Origin: Pelagicoccus sp. SDUM812005
GTDB taxonomy: Bacteria; Verrucomicrobiota; Verrucomicrobiia; Opitutales; Opitutaceae
Direction: 5' to 3'
Assembly (NCBI RefSeq): GCF_031127875.1
Contig: NZ_JARXIA010000007.1
Coordinates: 62,001 to 126,000, forward strand
DNA length: 64,000 bases
Part shown: piece after piece, positions 34,641-47,270 of the stretch
How positions within the stretch are numbered: the stretch's first letter is position 1
How the letters are laid out: each line of letters begins with the position of its first letter
Notes under the pieces: model-generated
Seen by the model: the letters and a program-made list of their open reading frames with translations, nothing else
The model's database searches: none
What the model was told of the DNA's origin: nothing
Made by a program: the position numbers and the translations under genes

Positions 34641-37046
34641 CTATTTCTGTATGATGCCGACGACGGCTGTTTGGTAGTCTTCGTAGTGGGTGTAGCGCCC
34701 TTGGAGCCACAGCGCCATCTGCTCGAAATCATGGCCTCTTGGTACGACGGGGCGTATGTTGTCGACTTGGGCGTCGTGGGTGAGCTGCTCGAAGCGCCAG
34801 GTTCCAGATTCGTGTACTCCTCGGTAGATCTGGTATCGTCCGGTGTCGTTTGCTCGGCCGGTCTCGGGGTCAACATCCGCAGAGAGGTAGATCTGGCGTG
34901 TGTTTTGAGGATCGATGGCGATTCCTCCGGCGTAGTGTTCTTCGCGGTCGTAGAGGTGGGTGCCTGCGTAGGCTATTTGGCTTTGGTTCCAAGTTTTGGA
35001 TACGGAATCCCAGCGAGCGATGCGGTAGCGGAGGTCGTTGCCAATCTCGTGGTCCACGGAGTTTATGAATGCGGCGACGGGGTGCCCGCTTTCGTCGTAT
35101 TCAAGATCCCATACCCAGCCTCTTCCGGCTTCGCTTCCGGAGTAAATGAGAGTGGCGTCCGAGGGGAGAAGGGGCTGCTCCTTTACTGCTTGGAGGCTCC
35201 GGATCAGGGTGCCGTCGCTTTTGTGGAATGCTTCGTTTTGGTAGTAGATGTGGTAGACGTTGTTCCGCGGATCCTTGCGGGGGTGGGCGTCGGTGAATAT
35301 GAGGTCGATGCGGTCCTTGCCATTGTTAGCGTACTTGACGTAGGGGCGGGTACGGTCGTTTCCGGATCGGACGAGTTCGATCGGTTCGCTCCAGGTTTGA
35401 CCTTCGTCCTCGGAGATTAGGAGGGTGGGATTCCAGCCGACGCAGCGCATGAAGTTGAATACGCGCCCGTTTTCGGCGGAGAGTTGTACGAGGTTGTTGT
35501 AGGTGGTTTTTGCGGGGGCGGGGATGGCGGATTCCGCGGCCCAGTCGACGGTGCGCCAATGGTCGGGGCCTTTTTTGGTGCCGTGGCGGGTGTACCAGAC
35601 GGGCTCGAGATGGTGCTTGGAGTAGGCGGCGAGCAGCTTGCCGGACTCGAGTTGGAGAAGGGCGGGGTTGTTATGGTCGTCCTTGCTTTGCCAGGAGCTC
35701 AGGGGAGTTTGTTGGTAGATGAATGGGCTTTGGGTGAGAAGGGTGCTGTAGTAGTCGACGCGACTGGTGCCTTGGGAATCGATGGAACCGATATAGAGCC
35801 CTGCTCCGTCGTAGAGAACCCGTTCGTCGTTGAACCAGGTCCATGCCCCGTCGCGGGCGAGCAGCTTGATTTCGTAGGGCGGTTCCAGCGCGGCGAAGTC
35901 GCTTGCGTCGAGGTCCATGGAGTAGAGTTCGCTGGCGGCGAGGAGGAAGGCGCCGTGGGCGTAGTCTACGGAGTCGCTCGGTCGGACGTGGGCGGGGCCG
36001 CCTGCGACGAGTTGGGCGTAGCCGAGGCGGCCGTCGGTGTTGACGCATCCGACGAGGCCTTCCCAGGCTTTGAGGGCGACGGGCAGGTAGGCCTGAGGCT
36101 CGAGGTATCCGCGGTTGATGCCTGCGAGCAGGCCGTAGGTGAAGAAGGAAGTGCCGCTGCTTTCCTTCATGGGTTTCCAGCTTGGTTCGTTAAGGCTGGA
36201 GCGCCACATGCCGTCTTCTTGCTGCAGCGCGACGAGGGAGCGGGTCATTTGTAGGTAGAGATCGATGTAGTCAGGGCGACGTGGATCGTCGGCGGGTAGG
36301 TGGTCGAGGGTACGTATCAATCCGGCGTATACCCAGCCGTTGCCGCGGGACCAGAAGACGGGCTTTCCGTCAGGGGTCTTTTTGTCGAAATAGGTTTCGT
36401 CGCGAAAGAAGAGTCCATTTTCCTCGCTGTAGAGGTAGGCGACGGTGTCCCAGTAGAAGTTGTGGAGGAGGTCGAGGTAGCGCGTGTCTCCGGTGGCTGA
36501 ATACATGCGAGCGAGAACGGGAGGGGCCATGTAGAGCGCGTCGCACCACCACCAGACGTTTCGCCCGATAAAGGGGCGAGGCTCGCCGCGCCAGAGAGCG
36601 TGCCCGAGCTCGTGGTGGGCGATCGTTTTTTTGGAGAAATAGGCTTCGAGGGCCTTGGCGGTGTCGGCGATCATTTGCGGGTCTCTTTCGTCGATGAAGA
36701 CGTCAAGGAAGGTTTGGGCGGCGCAGATGTCGTCGGCAAAGAAGTGTTGGTCGGACAGGGTCCACCCTGCGGCTTCGCACCAGGCTTTCGCTTTGTCGCG
36801 AAAGCTTGGATCTTCGGTGGCCTGGTAGGCTGCGTAGAGTCCGGTGTAGTAGGTGCCGACCTTCCAGTCGGTTTCGATTTGTCCGCCAAATTCGCGTTCC
36901 TGGAAGTCGGCGACGCGTTGCATTATTTCCTTAACGGCTGCGGGGCGGGCTAGGATCTGATGGGCTGCGTTGATCGTTTCGGCGCTGGCGCTGAGGAGGG
37001 AAATGCAAGTTGAGACTGCGGCGGTGAAAAAGGGTAGCGTTCGCAT
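34641..37046 (-). CDS. GH105 unsaturated glycuronidase fused to a BNR_4 beta-propeller (PL24/25-like)
   Basis: 801 residues with a leader ending near residue 22. Residues 30-380 form an alpha/alpha barrel of the GH105 type: DD at about 105-106 and Asp169 in WWWCDALYMAPP are the expected catalytic positions for hydration of unsaturated uronic acids. Residues 392-800 form a BNR_4 propeller. It shows DDHNNP (His458), AYSKHH (His478/479), TYNNL (Tyr516) and NFMR (Arg534), a pattern like the His/His/Tyr/Arg sites I recall for ulvan lyases of PL24/25. It may therefore combine lyase and downstream glycuronidase. The lyase role is inferred from spacing, not proven. Confidence 0.8.
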   Translation of the reverse strand: MRTLPFFTAAVSTCISLLSASAETINAAHQILARPAAVKEIMQRVADFQEREFGGQIETDWKVGTYYTGLYAAYQATEDPSFRDKAKAWCEAAGWTLSDQHFFADDICAAQTFLDVFIDERDPQMIADTAKALEAYFSKKTIAHHELGHALWRGEPRPFIGRNVWWWCDALYMAPPVLARMYSATGDTRYLDLLHNFYWDTVAYLYSEENGLFFRDETYFDKKTPDGKPVFWSRGNGWVYAGLIRTLDHLPADDPRRPDYIDLYLQMTRSLVALQQEDGMWRSSLNEPSWKPMKESSGTSFFTYGLLAGINRGYLEPQAYLPVALKAWEGLVGCVNTDGRLGYAQLVAGGPAHVRPSDSVDYAHGAFLLAASELYSMDLDASDFAALEPPYEIKLLARDGAWTWFNDERVLYDGAGLYIGSIDSQGTSRVDYYSTLLTQSPFIYQQTPLSSWQSKDDHNNPALLQLESGKLLAAYSKHHLEPVWYTRHGTKKGPDHWRTVDWAAESAIPAPAKTTYNNLVQLSAENGRVFNFMRCVGWNPTLLISEDEGQTWSEPIELVRSGNDRTRPYVKYANNGKDRIDLIFTDAHPRKDPRNNVYHIYYQNEAFHKSDGTLIRSLQAVKEQPLLPSDATLIYSGSEAGRGWVWDLEYDESGHPVAAFINSVDHEIGNDLRYRIARWDSVSKTWNQSQIAYAGTHLYDREEHYAGGIAIDPQNTRQIYLSADVDPETGRANDTGRYQIYRGVHESGTWRFEQLTHDAQVDNIRPVVPRGHDFEQMALWLQGRYTHYEDYQTAVVGIIQK

Positions 37047-37128
37047 GATGGTTCTGGGGGTTGGTAAGGTGGGCGGCGAGTCTTGGCGCTGCGGTGCGGT
37101 TTGTTAAGCGTTTCTTTCGATGTTACGA

Positions 37129-39537
37129 CTAGCGGCTTACGTCGAAGGTGAGGGTGGAGCTGGGCAGGCCTGGGGCTGCGAACTCGACTTGGATGTTTCC
37201 GTGGTCTTCGGTGGCTTGGATGTAAGCGACGAGGTAACCGCGCTTGGTTGCGGCTTGGTTGTCTCGATGGTTTTCGGAAGCGTCGTGCGAAGCGTTTTCA
37301 AGTCCAAGCAGCCTACCGGCGCCCGCTACGGTGCAGGTAATGGTCTGGTCGTCTCCGTAGACTCGTCGCCCTAGCGAGTCTACGAGCGAAACGGCAACCA
37401 CCGATACCGCATACGTGCCAGCTAGAGGTTCGCTGAGAACCTCCGTTTTTATGGCAGCGACTTGTCCGTCCGGGCGGATAGTGTCGGTCGCTATCTTTTG
37501 GCCGTTTGCGTAGGCGACGACTTTCAGTTCGCCCGCCTGGTAAGGAATGTCCCAGTGGATGATGGCGCTCTGCGAATCGTATGGCTTTCGTTCGCCTACG
37601 GTTTTCCCGTCGAGGAGCAGTTCGGCTTCCTCGCCGTTGGTGTAGCAGACGACGCGGACGATTTGCCCGGGCTGGTAATTCCAGTTTCGGCCGGCGTCCA
37701 TGGAGAGGTAGGTGGTATTTGGATACGAGCCAAGGTAGGCGACGGGCTTTTCTGACCAGAGGGCGCGGCGGAAGTGACCGCGTGGTTTTATCTGGTTTGC
37801 AAGATCGACCATGCCGGTAGTGAAGCCACGGGAGGGCCAGGGACCGGACTCGCCGAGGTAATCGAAGCCGGTCCAGATGAATTGCCCGAAGATAAAGCCG
37901 TTGTTGGCGACGGATTTCCAGGCCGCTAGGTCATGTCGGGTCTCGCTGCCGTAGAGGACGCGTTCGGGGTAGGTTTCGTGGTCTTTAGCGTAGCGGTATT
38001 CGGTGTAATTGTATCCGACTATGTCCAAGGTTTCCGGATACGCCGTTTCGTTGGACATGACAGCTCCGGCGAGGGCTGCGGTGACGGGGCGGGAAGTATC
38101 GTGTCGGCGAACGACGGCGGCGAGACGCTTAGCGATGTCGCCAAGGCGTTCGGCGTGGGGTTGGTCTTTTTGGTACCCGGCGACGTGTTGTTGGCCGATG
38201 CCTTCCTCGTCGAGGACGGGGTGGCTGTAGGGGTCGTTGGGATAGTCGACTTCGTTGCCGATGCTCCACATGATGATGGAGGGGTGGTTTCGGTCCCGCT
38301 TGACCATGGCTTCCAGGTCTCGCTCGCCCCATTCGTGGAAGAAGTCGGCAGCGCCTTGGAAACCGGGTTCGCCTTTGTTCCAGCCTTCGATCCATTTCTT
38401 TTTAGGATATTCCCACTCGTCGAACGCTTCGTCCATGACGAGAAAGCCCATTTCGTCGCAGAGGTCGTAGAGGTCTGTTGCTTGCGGGTTGTGGCTCATG
38501 CGGATGCCGTTGACTCCGATTTCTTTGAGGCTTCGCAGTCGTTCGCGCCAGACAGCTTTGGGGACGGCGGCTCCGAGCACTCCGGCGTCGTGGTGGATAC
38601 AGACGCCTTTTATCTTCATGTTTTGCCCGTTGAGGGCGAAGCCTTGCTCCGGGTCGAAATGGAGCGCGCGTATGCCGACGCGGGTAGCGCTTTCGTCGAT
38701 GAGCTTGCCGTTATCGGTAAGGCGGGACTCCAGTCGGTAGAGCTGGGGCTGGGCGACGCTCCAGAGTCGGGCGTTTGCTACTTCCAGGGTGGTGGTGAAG
38801 GCGCTTTGGCTGTCAGCCTCTACGGTGAGATCGATCGTTTCGCTGGCGACGCGTTTTCCGTCGGGATCGATAAGGGTGTGCTCGAGAGCCAGCTTGCCGC
38901 GAGCTTGATGGAGGTGGTTTTCTATGGAGGAACTGATGCTTAGGGCCGCGTTGCCTGTGGGGTCGACGGTGGCCTGGTAGTGGATTCCCCAGAGGGCGAA
39001 ATGTATTTGCTTTGCGGTGACAAGGTGTACGGGACGGTAGATGCCCGAGCCTGTGTACCAACGCGAGTCGGCGGAGCGGCTATGGTCGACGCGGACGCTG
39101 ATCTGATTGCTTCCGCTGGTTTCGAGGTAGGGGGTGATGTCGTAGAGAAAGGAAACGTATCCGTTGGGTCGTTCTCCGACGAGGGTGCCGTTAACGTAGA
39201 CTTGGCTGCGGTTGTAGACGCCTTCGAAGTAGAGGTAGCGCCTCTGCTCGGCGTTCGTCTCGATTTCGAGTTCGGTGTGGTACCAGCCGATGCCGCCGGG
39301 CAGGTATCCGGTACAGCTGGCGTTGTCAGGGTGCGCTGGATACTCGACGCTCCAATCGTGGGGGACGATGACGGGGCGCCAATCCTGTTCGCTCGCATCT
39401 AGGTTTAGCGGTGAAACGTCGTCGCTAAGGCTAAATTGCCATTCGCTGATTTGCTTCGACTGGCCGAATCCTTGGGCGAAGGAATGGGAATTGAAGGCGA
39501 GGCAGGCGAAGGCGAGAGCGATGTTCTTGATCGGCAT
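37129..39537 (-). CDS. GH2 glycosidase (beta-galactosidase/glucuronidase type), exported
   Basis: 802 residues, leader MPIKNIALAFACLAFNSHSFA. Sugar-binding, Ig-like and TIM-barrel domains run in the usual GH2 order. The acid/base is in MWSIGNEVDYP and the nucleophile in LYGSETRHD. After the barrel, DUF4982- and Ig-like domains extend the C-terminus (IVRVVCYTNGEEAELLLDGK). It is shorter than the LacZ-type GH2 downstream and probably has a different aglycone preference. It is the first gene of the operon with the GH105 fusion (82 bp apart) and tandem GH43. A terminator for the preceding GH2 gene lies just upstream at 39566-39596. Confidence 0.9.
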   Translation of the reverse strand: MPIKNIALAFACLAFNSHSFAQGFGQSKQISEWQFSLSDDVSPLNLDASEQDWRPVIVPHDWSVEYPAHPDNASCTGYLPGGIGWYHTELEIETNAEQRRYLYFEGVYNRSQVYVNGTLVGERPNGYVSFLYDITPYLETSGSNQISVRVDHSRSADSRWYTGSGIYRPVHLVTAKQIHFALWGIHYQATVDPTGNAALSISSSIENHLHQARGKLALEHTLIDPDGKRVASETIDLTVEADSQSAFTTTLEVANARLWSVAQPQLYRLESRLTDNGKLIDESATRVGIRALHFDPEQGFALNGQNMKIKGVCIHHDAGVLGAAVPKAVWRERLRSLKEIGVNGIRMSHNPQATDLYDLCDEMGFLVMDEAFDEWEYPKKKWIEGWNKGEPGFQGAADFFHEWGERDLEAMVKRDRNHPSIIMWSIGNEVDYPNDPYSHPVLDEEGIGQQHVAGYQKDQPHAERLGDIAKRLAAVVRRHDTSRPVTAALAGAVMSNETAYPETLDIVGYNYTEYRYAKDHETYPERVLYGSETRHDLAAWKSVANNGFIFGQFIWTGFDYLGESGPWPSRGFTTGMVDLANQIKPRGHFRRALWSEKPVAYLGSYPNTTYLSMDAGRNWNYQPGQIVRVVCYTNGEEAELLLDGKTVGERKPYDSQSAIIHWDIPYQAGELKVVAYANGQKIATDTIRPDGQVAAIKTEVLSEPLAGTYAVSVVAVSLVDSLGRRVYGDDQTITCTVAGAGRLLGLENASHDASENHRDNQAATKRGYLVAYIQATEDHGNIQVEFAAPGLPSSTLTFDVSR

Positions 39538-39565
39538 TTGCTTACTTTGTTCTGTGGGAAAAATG

Positions 39566-39596
39566 CAAAGGGGCTACGGTTTCGCGTAGCCCTTTG
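39566..39596 (-). terminator. Rho-independent terminator after the LacZ-type GH2 gene
   Basis: An 8-bp stem (GGGCTACG at 39571-39578, CGTAGCCC at 39585-39592) with a 6-base loop, extended by A/T-rich flanks. On the minus strand it is followed by CTTTGCATTTTTC. It lies about 50 bp after the stop at 39644 and separates that gene from the GH2/GH105/GH43 operon. Confidence 0.7.
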
Positions 39597-39643
39597 TTTT
39601 GTAGGAGGAGCTTTCTTTTGGCCCCCTCCGCTTCTAGGCTAGC

Positions 39644-43035
<3,392 letters not shown>

Positions 43036-44070
43036 CTAGCGGGAGCTATGGCTGTCACCCCAGCGCTTTTCCAAGCGATCGAGCTCCTCTTGGTTCAGAG
43101 GGATGACGGAGCCGTGGCGGAAGTGGAAGGGAAACTGGAAGTTCTCGGCAGGCTCGAATTGGCCGGAGCTGAGATCCGAGGTGATGAAGGGCTGGTAGCC
43201 GGTGTTTTTCGAGTAGCGGTCCAGGATGAGGCACCAGCGGCCTGGCTGGCCTTGGCTGGGGGCGTCGAGGCGGTAGCATTCGGGCCCTTCGTAGCCTTGC
43301 AGGTGGGCGAGGGAGAAGTCGGGCAGGTCGGTCCATGGCCCGGAGAGGCGAGGGGCGGATTCCATGGTGATGCTCTTGAACTTTTCGTCCTTGGTGAAGC
43401 GGTAGTAGTTTTGTCCGTCGTTGATGATGGTGGTATCGATGACGGTGGTGGGTTTATCGATGAAGACGAAGGGGGCTCCGAAGGTTTTGAAGTCTTCAGT
43501 GCGGGCCGCCCAGATGCGGTGCTTGGCGAAGTCGTCCCGCCCGGTGGTGGAGGCCCAGAAGACGAGGTAGTTGCCCGCCTCTTCGTCGTAGATGGCTTCG
43601 GGGGCCCAAGTGCAGCCGGCGTCCTCGGGGGCCACGGGGATGAGGCGAGGCTCGGACCAATCGACGAGATTGGTGGACTCCCAGACGACGATGTTGTGGC
43701 TGCCTGAGGTGACGGCGCGTCTCCAATCCGGGTTCAGGTTGATGGAGAGGTCGGTGGCGACCATGAAGAATTTGGATCCGTCGTGGGAGCGCAGCAGATA
43801 GGGGTCGCGGACGCCTTTTTCACCTTGCTTGCTGACGAGGACGGGTTCGCCTCCGTTGAGCGCTTTCCAATTCTGGCCGTCGCGGCTGGTGGAGAAATAG
43901 ATCTGTTCGGTGAGCGGCGTTTGCTCGCCCTTGAAGGTGGCGAAGAGATAGCCAGCGGGCGGAGCGGTGGAGCAGCCCGTGTTGGAGGCGAAGAGGCTAG
44001 TCGCGAGTAGGAGGGTCTTGAGGAATGCGGCTAAACATCGTTTTCCTTGGGTAAGACTGGTGGCGTTCAT
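43036..44070 (-). CDS. GH43-type glycosidase, exported
   Basis: 344 residues from the ATG at 44070. The frame continues to 44346 but that would overlap the SDR gene and adds a hydrophilic tail, so it is rejected. A hydrophobic leader (AAFLKTLLLATSLFASNTGC) may end in a weak lipobox. Asp89 (GVRDPYLL), Asp212 (TVIDTTII) and Glu261 (GYEGPECY) give the GH43 triad. The blocks resemble domain 1 of the tandem GH43 at 32803 more than domain 2, so the two may share substrate. It is 164 bp downstream of the SDR gene. Confidence 0.82.
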   Translation of the reverse strand: MNATSLTQGKRCLAAFLKTLLLATSLFASNTGCSTAPPAGYLFATFKGEQTPLTEQIYFSTSRDGQNWKALNGGEPVLVSKQGEKGVRDPYLLRSHDGSKFFMVATDLSINLNPDWRRAVTSGSHNIVVWESTNLVDWSEPRLIPVAPEDAGCTWAPEAIYDEEAGNYLVFWASTTGRDDFAKHRIWAARTEDFKTFGAPFVFIDKPTTVIDTTIINDGQNYYRFTKDEKFKSITMESAPRLSGPWTDLPDFSLAHLQGYEGPECYRLDAPSQGQPGRWCLILDRYSKNTGYQPFITSDLSSGQFEPAENFQFPFHFRHGSVIPLNQEELDRLEKRWGDSHSSR

Positions 44071-44234
44071 CGTGTATCTGTTAAATGGATATGAGGGCCG
44101 AGCGATGGGGGTGCGCCGGAAGGTGATGTTGCTAGTCCAGCTGCCAGTCTGTTGCGGGGCAAGCCGATCCGTATCACTCGATTGGGGGATATGGAGCAGT
44201 GGGGTGGCGAGCGACTTGCGAGTCGGCGGCGGCT

Positions 44235-45038
44235 CTAGGAGGTCCAGTTTTCCTGGAAGCTCGGGTAGAGGCTGAGGCCTCCGTCGATGCGGATGGTTTG
44301 GCCGGTGAGGTTCTTGGATTCGTCGCTCGCGAGGAAGAGTACGCAACGAGCGATTTCGGCAGGGTCGATGATGGTGCGGGTGGGGATCTGGTCTTTGGTT
44401 TCCTCCCGCGTCTGCTTGTCCTTAAGCTGGGGATTCATCTTCGTATAAACGGCTCCGGGGGCGATGGCGTTGATGCGGATGTTGCGGTCGGCGTATTCGA
44501 GGGCGAGGGTTCGAGTGAGGTTGCGTAGTCCACCCTTGGATACGGAGTAGGGAAGGAATCCGGGCTTGGGCACGTCCTCGTGGACGCTGCTGATGTTGAC
44601 GATGCAGCCTTGGGGGCTGCGATTCTTGAGGAAGGCCTGCAGGGCGGACCGGCAGCAGAGGATGGGGCCCATCAGGTTGACCGCTAGTTCGAGCTTGATG
44701 CGGTCGGGGTCGAGCTCATGGGAAGGGCACTCGCTTTGGATGCCGGCGTTGTTGACGAGCAGGTCGAGGGGACCGAGGCGGTCTTCCACTTGTTTGAACA
44801 TGGAAGCGGTTTCCTTCGGGCTGGAAACGTCGGCCTTGACCATGAGCAGGTCGGAGGTGGGCCGGCCCGCTACGGTGAGGAGCGTGCGGAGGTCGCGGGC
44901 GGTTTCGTCGCGCTTGGAATCCTCGGAGTGGTAGTTGACGGCGACTTTCGCTCCTGCTTCGAGAAGCGAGGTCGCGACCTTCTTGCCGATTCCGGAGGTG
45001 GCGCCTGTGACGAGCGCGATTTTGTCTTTGAATTTCAT
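44235..45038 (-). CDS. Short-chain dehydrogenase/reductase
   Basis: 267 residues. The cofactor motif VTGATSGIGKKVA (residues 10-22), NNAG, an active-site serine (NISSVHED) and YSVSKGG with the catalytic Tyr and Lys define a classical SDR. The closest look is to glucose 1-dehydrogenase or 3-oxoacyl-ACP reductase-like enzymes. Cytoplasmic. It starts divergently from the UbiB-like gene with 229 bp between them, a gap that contains the TGCA-type motifs described separately. Confidence 0.88.
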   Translation of the reverse strand: MKFKDKIALVTGATSGIGKKVATSLLEAGAKVAVNYHSEDSKRDETARDLRTLLTVAGRPTSDLLMVKADVSSPKETASMFKQVEDRLGPLDLLVNNAGIQSECPSHELDPDRIKLELAVNLMGPILCCRSALQAFLKNRSPQGCIVNISSVHEDVPKPGFLPYSVSKGGLRNLTRTLALEYADRNIRINAIAPGAVYTKMNPQLKDKQTREETKDQIPTRTIIDPAEIARCVLFLASDESKNLTGQTIRIDGGLSLYPSFQENWTS

Positions 45039-45123
45039 ACAAGGATTTTGGGTTCGACTCCGGAGTGCATGATGCGCGCCGGGGTGCCGAGCCGGTAGGG
45101 AGGGAAGAGAAGCTGTGCGTTCT

Positions 45124-45156
45124 GCACTGTAATTGCAAAGAGTGGTGCATATTGCC
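45124..45156 (+). promoter_or_regulatory. TGCA-type motif pair upstream of the UbiB-like gene
   Basis: TGCACTGTAATTGCA (45124-45138) is followed six bases later by GGTGCATATTGC (45145-45156), which ends 111 bp before the UbiB-like start. The 12-mer matches sites at 48799, 51236 (minus) and 61131. The GG-to-GC spacing is 8, not the 10 needed for a sigma-54 promoter, so a regulator site is more likely. Confidence 0.5.
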
Positions 45157-45267
45157 TCTTGCTACAGCATGGTCTTTCGCCTTTCGGGAGCGATGTCGCT
45201 GCGGGAGCGAGGGGAAATGCGGAGCGCGGCGGGGCTGGCGCCCTTCCTGCGATTGGAGGGGTTCTAT

Positions 45268-46908
45268 ATGACCCTTTCTCCCAAGCACCTCGATTTATAC
45301 CGCAAGATTGCCTGGCTATTCGTGAAGTACGCTCGTCCGGCGATCATCGAGCAAGCGAACTTCGGTTCGGAAGCGAAGGTCGACAAGGAAAGCGGGCAGG
45401 AAGACCCGGAGAAGTTCGCGAGTTCGCTGGAGGAGATGGGGCCGACCTTCGTGAAACTTGGCCAGCTGCTCTCGACCCGAAGCGATCTGCTTCCCAAGCG
45501 CTATATCGAAAGCCTGGAGCGATTGCAGGACGATGTGGATCCGCTGCCGCACGAAACGATCCGTGAAGCGTTCGAGAGCGATTTGAACGTTCGTATTTCC
45601 AAGGCCTTTAAACGTTTCGACGAGAAGCCGATCGCGTCCGCTTCGCTGGGGCAGGTGCATTATGCCGAACTGCGGGATGGAAAGAAGGTGGTTGTGAAGG
45701 TGCAGCGGCCGGGAGTGCGGGAGCGCATCAATTCGGATCTGGAGGCATTGCTGGCGATCGCCAACTACGCGGACGAGCATTCGGAGCTGGGACGCCGTTA
45801 TCGCTTCTCCGGCATCATCGAGCAGTTTCAGCGCAGCATTACGGACGAGCTCGACTATAGCTTGGAGATGCAGAACCTGAGGAACTTGGGTCGCATCCTG
45901 GAGGACTTTCCGCAGCTCGTGGTGCCGCAGCCGATCGACGGATTCTGTAGCCGCAAGGTTTTGACGATGGAGCTGATCGACGGGGTGAAGGTCACGGACC
46001 TTTCCGGCGTGGCTATGACCGAGTTCGACGGCGAAGCGGTAGCGGAGGAAATGTTCAAGGCCTACTTGCATCAAGTTCTGGTGGAAGGATTTTATCATTC
46101 GGATCCGCACCCGGGGAACGTGCTGGTGACGCCGGACCGTCGGATCGCTTTGATCGATCTCGGCATGGTCGGGCGCCTGAGCGAGTCGATGCGGGACCGG
46201 CTTTTCGCCTTGTTGACCGCGATTTGCGAAAAGGATTCCGATCGGGTGTGCGAGGTGGCGATGAAAGTTTCGGATTCGCCCACGCACAGTCTTTCGCGGG
46301 CGGAGTTTACCAGCGAGATCGCCGATCTGCTGGGACGCGCTCACAATGCGGAAGTGAAGCAGCTGGAGTTCGGCTCCGTCTTGATGGACGTGATGAGGAT
46401 TTGCTCCGAGCAAGGCTTGGCGATCCCGAGGGAATTGTCCCTGTTGGGAAAGACTTTGTTGAACTTGGACAGGGTGGCTATGGCGATCGCGCCCAGCTTC
46501 AACCCCAACGCCAGCATCGAGAGGAATCTGAATGCGATCGCCCGCAAGCGATCCTTCGACTCGCTCAAGCAGGGCGATTTGATGACCATGTTGCTGGAGT
46601 TCAAGGAGCTCTTGGCCCGTTCTCCGCAGCGGGTGAACGACATTCTGAGCGTGCTGGCGGAAAACCGTTTACGCATCGACGTGGATGCCGTCGACGAGGT
46701 GGCCTTGATCCAAGGCTTTCAGAAGATAGCGAACCGGATCGCCATGGGGGCCATCATCGGCGCCATGATCGTGGGCGCTTCCTTCATGATGGATATAGAA
46801 TCGAAGTTCACTCTATTTGGTTATCCCGGTTTGCCGATGGGGATCATGATCGTAGCGGGAATCTTGGGAATCGGTTTTATGTGGAGCGTATTTCGCAACG
46901 ACAAATGA
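45268..46908 (+). CDS. ABC1/AarF/UbiB-family atypical kinase
   Basis: 546 residues from the ATG at 45268, chosen because GGAGGGG lies seven bases upstream; the frame is open back to 45133. KLGQLLSTRSDLLP, ASASLGQVHYAEL, KVQRPGVRE, YHSDPHPGNVLV and ALIDLGMVGRL are the conserved UbiB blocks, in order. Two hydrophobic segments at the C-terminus (AMGAIIGAMIVGASFMM, MGIMIVAGILGIGFMW) anchor it in the membrane. The family supports isoprenoid quinone biosynthesis or lipid handling; no quinone genes are nearby, so the role here is open. Confidence 0.9.
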   Translation: MTLSPKHLDLYRKIAWLFVKYARPAIIEQANFGSEAKVDKESGQEDPEKFASSLEEMGPTFVKLGQLLSTRSDLLPKRYIESLERLQDDVDPLPHETIREAFESDLNVRISKAFKRFDEKPIASASLGQVHYAELRDGKKVVVKVQRPGVRERINSDLEALLAIANYADEHSELGRRYRFSGIIEQFQRSITDELDYSLEMQNLRNLGRILEDFPQLVVPQPIDGFCSRKVLTMELIDGVKVTDLSGVAMTEFDGEAVAEEMFKAYLHQVLVEGFYHSDPHPGNVLVTPDRRIALIDLGMVGRLSESMRDRLFALLTAICEKDSDRVCEVAMKVSDSPTHSLSRAEFTSEIADLLGRAHNAEVKQLEFGSVLMDVMRICSEQGLAIPRELSLLGKTLLNLDRVAMAIAPSFNPNASIERNLNAIARKRSFDSLKQGDLMTMLLEFKELLARSPQRVNDILSVLAENRLRIDVDAVDEVALIQGFQKIANRIAMGAIIGAMIVGASFMMDIESKFTLFGYPGLPMGIMIVAGILGIGFMWSVFRNDK

Positions 46909-46957
46909 GAGCTCCGGAAGGAGCCCTTCAGACGTTAAACTATAACAAACAATAACA

Positions 46958-47098
46958 ATGAAAAAATCGTACTTAAAATATATTTTAGTGTCTTCACTTC
47001 TTGCTTCCCTGCTGGGCCTAGTGGGCTGCGGCACGGTGGATGGCGTGGGTAGAGACGTAGAAAATTTGGGTGAAGAGATCCAAGACGCTTCGAACTAG
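46958..47098 (+). CDS. Entericidin-like small lipoprotein
   Basis: 46 residues, too short for common gene-calling cut-offs. MKKSYLKYILVSSLLAS is a lipoprotein leader with lipobox LVGC and lipid-accepting Cys24. The mature part (VGRDVENLGEEIQDAS) matches the entericidin pattern of short helical lipopeptides. It starts 49 bp after the UbiB-like gene and is followed by a strong terminator. In enterobacteria entericidins respond to envelope or stationary-phase stress; only one member is present here. Confidence 0.82.
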   Translation: MKKSYLKYILVSSLLASLLGLVGCGTVDGVGRDVENLGEEIQDASN

Positions 47099-47140
47099 GC
47101 TTAGTCTGTTCAGTTGATTTAGTAATCAACCGCTAGTTGA

Positions 47141-47208
47141 ACGAAGGCGCTGCGCGCACCGAGGGCTGTATGAGTCCGGCCCTCGGAAGCAGGGCCTTCG
47201 TTTTTTTT
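47141..47208 (+). terminator. Nested rho-independent terminator after the entericidin-like gene
   Basis: An outer stem ACGAAGGC (47141-47148) / GCCTTCGT (47194-47201) encloses an inner stem CCGAGGGC (47159-47166) / GCCCTCGG (47179-47186), followed by eight T residues. A smaller hairpin, GTTGATT/AATCAAC at 47113-47130, precedes it. Confidence 0.85.
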
Positions 47209-47270
47209 GTGTATTCAAGCGAGCGCGACGCGGCGCTGTGAGGCCGCGATCGACCATTGCAAATAGAGAA

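Noticed and set aside
37933-38943. 336-codon plus-strand frame opposite the GH2 at 37129
   Set aside because: Shadow of GC-rich codon usage; no domain and no promoter or ribosome site supports it.
44071-44346. N-terminal extension of the GH43 protein at 43036
   Set aside because: Would overlap the SDR gene and lacks a leader; the ATG at 44070 starts just before a hydrophobic leader.
45118-45156. Sigma-54 promoter at the TGCA-type motifs
   Set aside because: The recurring GGTGCRTWTTGC has 8 bases between GG and GC instead of 10, and the upstream CTGCACTGTAATTGCA lacks the GG.
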